Source: an uncultured Bacteroides sp.
GTDB taxonomy: Bacteria; Bacteroidota; Bacteroidia; Bacteroidales; Bacteroidaceae
Direction: 5' to 3'
DNA: 64,000 nt
Assembly (NCBI RefSeq): GCF_963677715.1
Contig: NZ_OY782493.1
Coordinates: 434,001-498,000, forward strand
Positions 20,423 through 28,360 of the stretch are shown piece after piece. Below the pieces are notes generated by a model, which saw only the letters and a program-made list of their open reading frames with translations, was not told the DNA's origin and did not search any database. Each line of letters begins with the position of its first letter. The stretch's first letter is position 1. The position numbers were made by a program, and so were the translations under genes.

Positions 20423-21118
20423 TTAGTTCACTATTAGTTTGTAGCCGATTCCTCTTACGTTGACTATCCTTATTCTATCATCCTGCGAGAGTTTGTGGCG
20501 AAGTTTAGTGATAAAAACATGTAGGCTGCGCGAATTAAAGAAGCTATCGTCTCCCCACAGGTCGAGCAGAATATTTTGTGTATTTACCACTTGATTACGG
20601 TTTTCACAAAGTCTTCGTAGAATTTCGGCTTCGCGGTGTGATAAACTTTGCCTCACCCCTGCAAAGATAAGAATTTGTGTGGTTGAATTGAATAAATAAT
20701 TGCCAATCTCAAATTTGGAGGCCTTTTCTTGTTCCATCTCATTGAATGCCTTTCCTACCAATGCTTTGATGCGTACAATCAATTCCTGCATGCCGAATGG
20801 TTTTTTCAGATAATCGTTGGCTCCAAGTTCAAAGCCTTCTACTACGTCATTGATGGCCGAACGGGCTGTGAGAAAGAGCACTGGCGTTTTTTTATCCGTC
20901 TGTCGAATGCGACGCAGCATTTCAAAACCATCCATGCGGGGCATCATTACGTCGGCCACCAGTACATCCGGCCGACATTCAAAAAACATACGTAGCCCTT
21001 CCTCGCCATTGAATGCAGTGTGAATGATGAAGCTTCTTTCTTCGAGCGTCTCTTTAATAATCATGGCAAGCGTCTGTTCATCTTCCACCAATAGTACGTT
21101 TATCTTTTCGTTCTTCAT
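20423..21118 (-). CDS. OmpR-family response regulator
   Basis: A 231-residue two-domain regulator. The receiver domain has the acidic pair E12-D13, the phospho-acceptor D56 in LVADVMMPRMDGF, the conserved Thr in FLTARS and Lys in YLKKPFG. The C-terminal winged helix (about 135-231) has LSHREAEILRRLCENRNQVV and FNSRSLHVFITKLRHKLS, typical of the OmpR/PhoB class, ending in NVRGIGYKL. The partner kinase is the gene just upstream, separated by an unusual 170-bp gap that contains four 22-bp direct repeats; autoregulation through those repeats is a reasonable inference because this class binds tandem direct repeats. Confidence 0.95.
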   Translation of the reverse strand: MKNEKINVLLVEDEQTLAMIIKETLEERSFIIHTAFNGEEGLRMFFECRPDVLVADVMMPRMDGFEMLRRIRQTDKKTPVLFLTARSAINDVVEGFELGANDYLKKPFGMQELIVRIKALVGKAFNEMEQEKASKFEIGNYLFNSTTQILIFAGVRQSLSHREAEILRRLCENRNQVVNTQNILLDLWGDDSFFNSRSLHVFITKLRHKLSQDDRIRIVNVRGIGYKLIVN

Positions 21119-21157
21119 ATGCTTCCTGCTTTTCTATATCTTTCATCCTTTTTTAGA

Positions 21158-21243
21158 GACGGTTGCATATACTCCAAATGCCGGTTGCACTTAATGCATA
21201 TGCCGGTTGCACTTTGGTCAAGTGACGGTTGCTCTTGGTTGCT
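21158..21243. promoter_or_regulatory. Four direct repeats at exact 22-bp spacing upstream of the response regulator gene
   Basis: The core G(A/C)CGGTTGC(A/T) occurs at 21158-21167, 21180-21189, 21202-21211 and 21224-21233, so the starts are 22 bp apart each time. Read on the minus strand, the direction of the neighbouring genes, the core is TGCAACCG. A further half-site GGTTGCT at 21237-21243 is out of phase. Sequence between the cores is not conserved, which argues for a protein-binding array and not a simple tandem duplication. Two helical turns per unit would place all cores on one face of the DNA, 40 to 115 bp before the regulator ATG. Confidence 0.65.
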
Positions 21244-21288
21244 ACTCTAATTCTGCTATTCATGATATGAATTTTTAGGCAGGGTTAA

Positions 21289-22779
21289 TTATGCCTTCTC
21301 GTTTTTCAATGTTAGTTTGAAAGTGCTTCCCTTGCCGGGTTCACTTTCTACATAAACCATACCTCCGTGCTTCTCTATCATCATCTTAACATAATACAAT
21401 CCTAATCCGTATCCTTTCACATTGTGCAGATTTCCTGTTGGCACCCGATAGAACTTGTCGAATATATGCTTCTGTTTTTCCGCAGAGATACCTATGCCCT
21501 TATCCGTGACGGATATTTGTGTCTCTTCGTTATCCTTTTGGCATTTTATCGTGATGTCTGCCTCCTCTCCGGAATACTTCACTGCATTATCTATCAGATT
21601 GCTGATGATGTTACTGAAATGTATTTTGTCGACCGCAACCTCACAATTATCCGGTCCCATAGCACAAGAGATTTTGATAGGCTTATCGGCTTTCATCTTG
21701 TGCTGTTCTATCAATGGTTTTATTAATTCTTTAAGTTGTACTTTCTCAAAATGAAGTTTAAATGTTTTTCGTTGCTCCATACTCATAGATAGAATCTGTT
21801 CTACGAGTCCGCTCAGTCGTTGTAATTGCTCCTGACAGATACGCAGGTATCTGTCCCGCTGTACTTTTTCTTCAGCCTTGCTAAAGTTTAGCAAGGCATC
21901 ATTGGCAGCATATGCCACGGCCAGAGGTGTTTTCAGTTCATGCGTGATGTTATTGGTGAAATCACTCTTCATTTCTTCGAGAGTCTTTTGCCGCAAAATG
22001 GTGCGGATGAGATACCAGAAAGCACCTAGTAAAATGATGAAAATAATCAGTGAAGTGGTCAGTATACCGGCCATTTGTTGTAGAATTATGCTGCCCGTAG
22101 GTTCTGTGTATACACGAAAGGCATGTTCTTTTACGAGGTCGTATACAAATTCGTGACGAACCAAATGTGTGATGTCAACAGAAGCGGGTAGGGAAGAGGC
22201 CATGATACTGTCACCCTTTAGCTTCACAACCTGTGTGTAGTGCTTTATGTCCAAATTCGATTTTATCAAATCACTGCGCAGAATGCTATCAAACCTGATA
22301 AGATTAATTTGTTTAATTTCATTGTCCACCGCCATGTGCAGGGCCATTTGCATCTGTTTAGCCATCGCTTCCAGAGAAGAATAATCATATCCCACATTAA
22401 TGCCATCAGTCAGCTTACCATCCGATTGCACAATCCGCTCCGTCTCGTAAGTGGCTGAATCTTTTATAAGCTTTTTTTTGATGATAGTTTGTGAGACGCT
22501 TTTGGTTTTGTCTTTTTCGAATGAAGTGGAGCAAGAAATTTCTCCCGAGGCATTAGCCTCTATGCCCAGCTTCCTGTTTTTATCACTTGCATCGCTAATG
22601 CTGTCTGCCCGCATAAACAATTCTATGTGATCGGCATTTCTTATAGCGGACATGATAGATGTTTCCGTTTGCTCCTTCATGTTGCGATACAAACTTATGA
22701 GCCAGTACGCCTGATAAGCAAAAATGCCTGCTAAGGAAACGATAACCAGTATGGCGATATGTTTAAATGGTAGTTTCAT
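21289..22779 (-). CDS. Membrane sensor histidine kinase
   Basis: A 496-residue kinase with a first membrane helix at about 7-27, a periplasmic sensor region of roughly 210 residues, a second helix at about 235-258 (ILTTSLIIFIILLGAFWYLI), then the cytoplasmic kinase core. The H-box is FTNNITHELKTPLA with His280, the N-box is NIISNLIDNAVKYS, and the ATP lid motifs are DKGIGI and GYGLGLYY, all intact. It pairs with the OmpR-type regulator downstream and is divergent from a beta-barrel gene at 22931, a plausible target. The sensor region has no known fold that I can name, so the signal is unknown. Confidence 0.95.
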   Translation of the reverse strand: MKLPFKHIAILVIVSLAGIFAYQAYWLISLYRNMKEQTETSIMSAIRNADHIELFMRADSISDASDKNRKLGIEANASGEISCSTSFEKDKTKSVSQTIIKKKLIKDSATYETERIVQSDGKLTDGINVGYDYSSLEAMAKQMQMALHMAVDNEIKQINLIRFDSILRSDLIKSNLDIKHYTQVVKLKGDSIMASSLPASVDITHLVRHEFVYDLVKEHAFRVYTEPTGSIILQQMAGILTTSLIIFIILLGAFWYLIRTILRQKTLEEMKSDFTNNITHELKTPLAVAYAANDALLNFSKAEEKVQRDRYLRICQEQLQRLSGLVEQILSMSMEQRKTFKLHFEKVQLKELIKPLIEQHKMKADKPIKISCAMGPDNCEVAVDKIHFSNIISNLIDNAVKYSGEEADITIKCQKDNEETQISVTDKGIGISAEKQKHIFDKFYRVPTGNLHNVKGYGLGLYYVKMMIEKHGGMVYVESEPGKGSTFKLTLKNEKA

Positions 22780-22930
22780 TATTTGATTATAACAGTGTGT
22801 GCAACAAAGATAATGAAATCGAACATTTATCGCTTATTTTGATAAGACTAAATAACACTTGGTAAGTTGGCGATAACTCAGAATATCTATTATTTTGCCG
22901 TACTTTGCGAAGACGAAAACAAAATACGAT

Positions 22931-25045
22931 ATGAAACGAATGTATTTTCTTCTATTTTATCTAACCGTAGTGGTAACTACCGTTTTTGCTCAGGGAACAT
23001 CTTCTGTTTCTGCCGGCAAACCTATCCGCACAAATGATTCGACCTATCTGTTTCTTGATAGCATTTACATGAATTTGCCCGAAGTGATGATCAAAGGCGA
23101 ACTTCCTGTTGTGAAGGCTGAAAAAGGTAGGTTGGTATACGATCTGCCTCGTTTAGTCAGTAATTTGCCGGTGGATAATGCTTATGAAGCTATCAAAGAA
23201 CTTCCGGGTATAGTCGATATGGGTGGCGGACTTACATTGGCAGGTTCGGGGGTAACGGTGGTCATTAACGGTAAGGTGAGTACCATGAGCGTCGACCAAC
23301 TTAACACTCTATTGAAAAGCATGCCTGTATCGCGCATTGAAAAGGCGGAAGTAATGTATTCCGCTCCGGCACAATATCAGGTGCGGGGGCCAATGATTAA
23401 TCTGGTGTTGAAATCAGGAGTCGGAGATACTCCTTCACTACAGGGAGAACTCTATACAGCCTGGTCGCAACAACGCTATGAAAGTCTTACGGAACGTGCA
23501 AGCCTTCTTTATTCTTCTCCTAAATTCTCTGCTGATTTTCTTTACTCTTACAACCATAATCGCACTTATTATGGAATAGATAAGAAGGCTTTGCATACCG
23601 TAGACGATGTAGTATATCCCATCAACATTCTTTCCATCGGGCGCAGCAGGGGAAATGAACATAATGCACGTCTGGGGCTGGATTATAATATTGCTAAAGG
23701 CCATACGTTGAGTCTGGTTTATACCACACAGATAAATGACAATAGCATGAACAACACCTCTTCCGGCACGGTAAACTCAAACGTAGACAGCAACGAAGAT
23801 GATGCGTTACACAACGTTAAGGTCGATTATCAGACTCCTTTCGGTTTATCAGCCGGTGCGGAATACACTTTTTATCGTGCGCCCGGAGATCAGGTTCTCC
23901 ACAGCACGATGGATGGTGAGAAGCAGGACTTTCGCTATGAAGATGAGCAGCGTATCAATAAATGGATGTTTTATGCCAAACGAAGTCATGAGTTAAAGAA
24001 TGGGTGGGGAGTAAATTATGGACTTAATTACACCACAGCTATCGATAATAGTTTTCAATATTATTATGACACTGAAACGGGAGCGTTATTGCCCGAAAAC
24101 TCCATGAGCGCCCGTCATCGGGAGCAAACGTTTAACGGATTTTCAGGCTTCAACAAAAGTTTAGGTGAGAAGCTTTCGCTGGATTTTTCATTGGCTGCTG
24201 AACTTTACCATACGGATGTGTGGAATGAATGGACAGTGTATCCTACGCTAAATTTGAATTATACGCTTGCGGAAGGACACATTCTTCAGTTAGCATTTAC
24301 GGCTGATAAGGAGTACCCGTCTTACTGGTCAACGAATAACACGGTAGCTTATTCCAACAGTTACACCGAGATTCATGGTAATCCGCTACTGAAACCTTCG
24401 CGTTCTTATGAGTCTAGTCTGACGTATATCATGAAGAGCAAATATGTGCTTACGGCATATTTCAATCATCAGCCCGATTATTTCACACAGGTGCCATACC
24501 AATCATCGGAGAAGTTGGTGGAAATCAATAGATATGATAACTTCAATTTCAAACAGCAAGCTGGTTTACAAGCGGTTATACCCTTGAAGATCAAAGAGCG
24601 GTTGAACTCACGTTTTGTTATAGTAGGTAATTATACGCGGGAGAAAGATGATCATTTTTGGGATATTCCTTTTGATCGTCATGCCTATTCTTTTATACTC
24701 GTGATGAATAATACGCTTACCCTCTCTGCCAAGCCCGACTTGAAGTTTACTCTTTCCGGCTTTTATCAGAATGGCACCATTCAGGGCATCTACGACCTTA
24801 GTCGTTCGGGTAATCTGGATGCTGCACTCAAATGGACATTTGCCAAAGAAAGAGCACAGCTTACCATTAAGGGAGCCGATCTGTTCAATACCTCGCTCAT
24901 CACTCCTAAAATTCGTTTTGCCGATCAAAATGTGACTAACCGCTATTTGCAAAATATGCGCACCTTTAGCATATCCTTAAGCTACAAACTCGGAGACTAT
25001 AAAGAGAAAAAAAGGCAAGAAGTTGATACATCACGTTTTAAATAG
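22931..25045 (+). CDS. Outer-membrane beta-barrel protein with TonB-receptor-like plug
   Basis: A 704-residue outer-membrane protein with signal peptide (MKRMYFLLFYLTVVVTTVFAQ). Residues about 45-170 resemble a plug domain: LPEVMIKGELPVVKAEKGRLVYDL, IKELPGIVDMGGGLTLAGSGVTVVINGK and IEKAEVMYSAPAQYQVRGPMINLVLK. The rest is a barrel with many amphipathic strands and ends in the aromatic MRTFSISLSYKLGDYKEKKR. It lacks the carboxypeptidase-like N-terminal domain of SusC proteins and fits the outer-membrane beta-barrel family common in Bacteroidetes. The frame is open from 22895, but the ATG at 22931 begins the signal peptide. It is divergent from the histidine kinase operon, separated by 151 bp, suggesting regulation by it. 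Confidence 0.85.
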   Translation: MKRMYFLLFYLTVVVTTVFAQGTSSVSAGKPIRTNDSTYLFLDSIYMNLPEVMIKGELPVVKAEKGRLVYDLPRLVSNLPVDNAYEAIKELPGIVDMGGGLTLAGSGVTVVINGKVSTMSVDQLNTLLKSMPVSRIEKAEVMYSAPAQYQVRGPMINLVLKSGVGDTPSLQGELYTAWSQQRYESLTERASLLYSSPKFSADFLYSYNHNRTYYGIDKKALHTVDDVVYPINILSIGRSRGNEHNARLGLDYNIAKGHTLSLVYTTQINDNSMNNTSSGTVNSNVDSNEDDALHNVKVDYQTPFGLSAGAEYTFYRAPGDQVLHSTMDGEKQDFRYEDEQRINKWMFYAKRSHELKNGWGVNYGLNYTTAIDNSFQYYYDTETGALLPENSMSARHREQTFNGFSGFNKSLGEKLSLDFSLAAELYHTDVWNEWTVYPTLNLNYTLAEGHILQLAFTADKEYPSYWSTNNTVAYSNSYTEIHGNPLLKPSRSYESSLTYIMKSKYVLTAYFNHQPDYFTQVPYQSSEKLVEINRYDNFNFKQQAGLQAVIPLKIKERLNSRFVIVGNYTREKDDHFWDIPFDRHAYSFILVMNNTLTLSAKPDLKFTLSGFYQNGTIQGIYDLSRSGNLDAALKWTFAKERAQLTIKGADLFNTSLITPKIRFADQNVTNRYLQNMRTFSISLSYKLGDYKEKKRQEVDTSRFK

Positions 25046-25139
25046 CAAGATGCCCAAGAATTTTGTCCGAAACAAAATGCAGACTTATTTCTTAGCTGAA
25101 TTACGGAAGAGCGTTAACTAAGAATCTGTACGCAAAGCA

Positions 25140-25193
25140 AACGTTCTGTAAGCTTTATCGTCATTGTGAAGGCGTTTAAAGTAACAGAACGTT
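25140..25193. repeat. Perfect 10-bp inverted repeat upstream of fhs
   Basis: AACGTTCTGT at 25140-25149 is inverted at 25184-25193 (ACAGAACGTT), with 34 bp between. It lies in the 261-bp gap between the beta-barrel gene and fhs. No T-tract follows, so a terminator is unlikely; an operator or a leader of another transcript is possible. The motif GCAAAGCAAA occurs twice near it, at 25132 and 25241 approximately. Confidence 0.35.
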
Positions 25194-25266
25194 ATTATTG
25201 TGTCTCCTTTGCAATAATTCCTTATCTAAATAACGGAATGCAAAGCAAATAAACAGAGTTTATTAC

Positions 25267-25274
25267 TATTTTTG
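25267..25274 (+). promoter_or_regulatory. -7 box of the fhs promoter
   Basis: TATTTTTG fits TAnnTTTG. Transcription would start near 25280, which would leave the first in-frame ATG (25283) with almost no leader; this favours the ATG at 25307 as the real fhs start. No clear -33 TTTG is seen. Confidence 0.5.
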
Positions 25275-25306
25275 CAACTTTAATGCAGAAAATCAATTTA
25301 CTCCGT

Positions 25307-26974
25307 ATGAAATCAGATATAGAGATAGCACGTAGCATAGAGTTAAAGAAAATAAAACAAGTAGCCGAAGAGATCGGTATTCCGAGAGATGAAGTGGAAA
25401 ACTATGGGCGCTATATCGCTAAGATACCCGAACACCTGATAGACGAAGAAAAAGTAAAGAAGAGCCATCTGATTCTGGTTACGGCTATTACGGCTACCAA
25501 GGCCGGCATTGGTAAAACTACTGTTTCTATCGGTTTGGCTTTGGGCTTGAACAAGATAGGTAAGAAAGCCATTGTGGCATTGCGTGAACCTTCGTTGGGT
25601 CCCTGTTTCGGCATGAAAGGCGGCGCTGCCGGAGGTGGATATGCCCAGGTATTACCGATGGAAAAGATCAACCTGCATTTTACGGGCGATTTTCATGCCA
25701 TCACCTCTGCACACAACATGATCTCTGCTTTACTCGATAACTATCTCTATCAAAATCAGTCGAAAGGCTTCGGGTTAAAAGAAATACTTTGGCGCAGAGT
25801 GCTCGATGTAAACGATCGTTCGCTGCGTAGCATCGTTGTAGGGCTTGGCCCTAAAAGCAACGGTATCACGCAGGAGTCCGGCTTTGATATTACCCCTGCT
25901 TCCGAAATCATGGCTATACTTTGTCTGGCTAAGGACTTGAAAGACCTTCGTCGTCGTATAGAAAATATATTGCTTGGCTTTACATATGATAATAAACCGT
26001 TTACGGTGAAAGATCTGGGAGTGGCAGGTGCTGTTACTGTGCTATTAAAAGATGCCATTCATCCTAACCTGGTGCAAACCACTGAGAATACGGCTGCTTT
26101 CGTTCATGGGGGCCCTTTTGCCAATATTGCTCACGGATGTAATTCGCTATTGGCTACTAAGATGGCAATGACTTATGGTGATTATGTTATTACGGAAGCC
26201 GGTTTTGGTGCCGATCTTGGTGCCGAGAAGTTTTATAATATCAAATGTCGCAAATCGGGCTTGCAGCCTTGTTTAACGGTGATTGTTGCTACGGCTCAGG
26301 GTTTAAAGATGCATGGTGGTGTTAGTTTGGATCATATCAAAGAACCTAATATAGAAGGACTTACCGAAGGTCTGCGCAATCTGGATAAACACATTCGCAA
26401 CTTGCGTGAGTTTGGACAAACCATTGTTGTGGCATTCAATAGGTATGCCAGTGATTCCGAAGAGGAAGTTGCTTTGCTTCGTAGCCATTGCATAGATCTC
26501 GGTGTGGGCTTTGCAGTGAACAATGCTTTTTCCGAAGGGGGAGAAGGAGCTGTTGATTTGGCTAATCTTGTGGTAGAGACTATTGAACAGAAGCCTTCAG
26601 AGCCGTTAAAATTCACCTATAAAGATGGTGATACTGTTCAGCAAAAGATAGAGAAGGTGGCTACCGGTATTTATGGTGCCAGTATTGTAACTTATAGCAG
26701 TGGTGCCCGCAACATGATTAAAAGAATAGCCGAGTTGGGAGTTGCTCATTATCCTGTCTGTATTGCCAAAACACAATACTCTTTCTCTGCCGACCCTAAG
26801 ATATATGGTGCGGTAAATAACTTTGAATTTCACATTAAAGACATTGTTATTAATAATGGTGCTGAAATGATTGTAGCCATTGCAGGCGAAATACTTCGTA
26901 TGCCGGGATTGCCTAAGGAACCTCAGGCACTGCATATTGATATTGCAGACGGGAATATTGAGGGGCTTAGTTAA
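25307..26974 (+). CDS. fhs: Formate-tetrahydrofolate ligase
   Basis: A 555-residue cytosolic enzyme that makes 10-formyltetrahydrofolate from formate, THF and ATP, feeding purine and initiator-tRNA formylation. Features in order: [25 protein letters not shown] start, ATP-binding [23 protein letters not shown] near residue 65, [26 protein letters not shown] near 95, and [16 protein letters not shown] near 265. The length is normal for the family. The frame is open from 25283 but the ATG at 25307 is chosen from the promoter position and the conserved N-terminus. It is monocistronic and convergent with an MscS gene. Confidence 0.97.
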   Translation: MKSDIEIARSIELKKIKQVAEEIGIPRDEVENYGRYIAKIPEHLIDEEKVKKSHLILVTAITATKAGIGKTTVSIGLALGLNKIGKKAIVALREPSLGPCFGMKGGAAGGGYAQVLPMEKINLHFTGDFHAITSAHNMISALLDNYLYQNQSKGFGLKEILWRRVLDVNDRSLRSIVVGLGPKSNGITQESGFDITPASEIMAILCLAKDLKDLRRRIENILLGFTYDNKPFTVKDLGVAGAVTVLLKDAIHPNLVQTTENTAAFVHGGPFANIAHGCNSLLATKMAMTYGDYVITEAGFGADLGAEKFYNIKCRKSGLQPCLTVIVATAQGLKMHGGVSLDHIKEPNIEGLTEGLRNLDKHIRNLREFGQTIVVAFNRYASDSEEEVALLRSHCIDLGVGFAVNNAFSEGGEGAVDLANLVVETIEQKPSEPLKFTYKDGDTVQQKIEKVATGIYGASIVTYSSGARNMIKRIAELGVAHYPVCIAKTQYSFSADPKIYGAVNNFEFHIKDIVINNGAEMIVAIAGEILRMPGLPKEPQALHIDIADGNIEGLS

Positions 26975-27018
26975 ACTACAACTAATCTTGTTTCTGTTCT
27001 CGTTAAACATTAGTTTGT

Positions 27019-27056
27019 AAAAGTTATAATCTCTATATACTGAGCTTATGACTTTT
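27019..27056. terminator. Possible bidirectional terminator between fhs and the MscS gene
   Basis: AAAAGTTATAA at 27019-27029 pairs with TTATGACTTTT at 27046-27056 with one G-U pair and a 16-nt loop. The arms end in A and T runs, so each strand would have a U-rich end, but the stem is AT-rich and weak. Confidence 0.35.
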
Positions 27057-28167
27057 GTAAATTGCTTTCTGGAGCCTGTTTTGGCATTTCTTCTTTTTTT
27101 GATAGAACTTCGCTTCCGGCAAAACGTACTTTGACAAAGCAATCGGGGTATTCTTTATTAATGAAGTCGATCAGTTTTTCCCGAAGATCTACTCGCAAAT
27201 CCCAATTCTTCGAAGCATCGCGGCTGCTGACCAGTACTCTTAGTTCTTTGTATCGCTCCTTTGTATCCGTTACCTGAATGTTGGCAACACGTTTATCCCA
27301 TAGAGGCTGGTTTTCAAGTAATACTAACAATTGCTTTCTTAATGCATCTACAGGCAATGAGTAATCAACGTATAAAAAAATAGTTCCCAATATTTCTGCT
27401 GTATTACGCGTCCAATTTTGAAAAGGTTTCTCTATGAAATACGTGACGGGTAGCACAAGTCGTCTTTCATCCCATATTTTCACTACTACGTAGGTCAGCG
27501 TAATTTCTTCAATTCGCCCCCATTCACCTTCCACAATAACTACATCATCTAGCCTGATAGGTTGTGTGATTGCAATTTGTATACCTGCCAGTATAGTCGC
27601 AATGCTTTTTTGTGCAGCAAACCCTACAATGATACCTGCAATTCCGGCGGAGGTCAAGAGGCTGATTCCGATGGATCTGACTTGTTCAAAGGTCATTAAG
27701 CAAAAAGCTACCACCACCACCGATATTAATACAACGATAATGTTCTCGAAAATCTTCATTTTGGTGAAGTTTCTGCGTGCCTCCAGGTTATCGGCAGCCG
27801 TCATATCCAACTTGTTAAGGTAGTAGTAAAAGAATGCTTTAACCACTTTCATCATCAACCAACCGATAGTGAGTATCAGTAAGATGTTATTGATCTTCAT
27901 CAGCGTAGCGAAGAAATCTGTTTGCGAAAGAAATGAATGGCTGAAAATCTTAAATAAAATCCAGAGCATCAGCCAAAGAACGGGTATCTTGAGAATATCA
28001 ATGATAAAGTCGTCTACTTTACTTTTAGTAAATCGCGCTTTTCTTTTCAGTATGCTGATTACTCGTTTATAAATGATAAATGTAGCAACAATGGAAATGA
28101 CAAATAGAATTGTTCCGAATAAAATTCTATATACTTCTTGTTGTAGTAAATTCTCGATCATATTCAT
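27046..28167 (-). CDS. Mechanosensitive ion channel, MscS family
   Basis: A 373-residue inner-membrane protein. Four hydrophobic segments lie at about 15-33, 50-70, 85-105 and 130-155, then the pore-lining helix LLTSAGIAGIIVGFAAQKSIATILAGIQIAI near residues 173-203 with the small-residue packing pattern of MscS TM3. The beta domain follows (PIRLDDVVIVEGEWGRIEEITLTYVVVKIWDERRLVLP) and a C-terminal alpha/beta domain. Longer than E. coli MscS (286 residues) by an extra N-terminal membrane pair. It should open under hypo-osmotic shock to release solutes. It is divergent from the TonB-receptor operon and seems monocistronic. Confidence 0.92.
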   Translation of the reverse strand: MNMIENLLQQEVYRILFGTILFVISIVATFIIYKRVISILKRKARFTKSKVDDFIIDILKIPVLWLMLWILFKIFSHSFLSQTDFFATLMKINNILLILTIGWLMMKVVKAFFYYYLNKLDMTAADNLEARRNFTKMKIFENIIVVLISVVVVAFCLMTFEQVRSIGISLLTSAGIAGIIVGFAAQKSIATILAGIQIAITQPIRLDDVVIVEGEWGRIEEITLTYVVVKIWDERRLVLPVTYFIEKPFQNWTRNTAEILGTIFLYVDYSLPVDALRKQLLVLLENQPLWDKRVANIQVTDTKERYKELRVLVSSRDASKNWDLRVDLREKLIDFINKEYPDCFVKVRFAGSEVLSKKEEMPKQAPESNLQKS

Positions 28168-28306
28168 AGTTCATTCTCTTTTTTATAAAACAGACTTAAT
28201 GTGTGTTTAGTTCAGAACTCCTCATAATACCTGTATATAGGTATTACTCTTAGAGCGTGTGTAGTATACAGCTATAACCTAACATAATATATACCAAATT
28301 TTGGGT

Positions 28307-28338
28307 ATTGTGTAGATAGTTCAATCTAAGTAGATTTG
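28307..28338 (+). promoter_or_regulatory. Promoter of the TonB receptor/ABC operon
   Basis: TAGATTTG at 28331-28338 is a perfect -7 box; ATTG at 28307-28310 serves as -33 box with a 20-bp spacer. The inferred start is near 28344, 17 bp before the ATG at 28361. I see no convincing Fur-type palindrome around it. Confidence 0.55.
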
Positions 28339-28360
28339 TGGCTGTATGAAATGAGGAGTG

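Noticed and set aside
26606-27142. 178-codon frame on the minus strand across the fhs 3' end
   Set aside because: It overlaps two well-supported genes and its translation has no membrane, signal or domain pattern.
28168-28360. Fur box upstream of the TonB receptor operon
   Set aside because: The AT-rich sequence has no convincing 19-bp palindrome; I could not support the site by eye.
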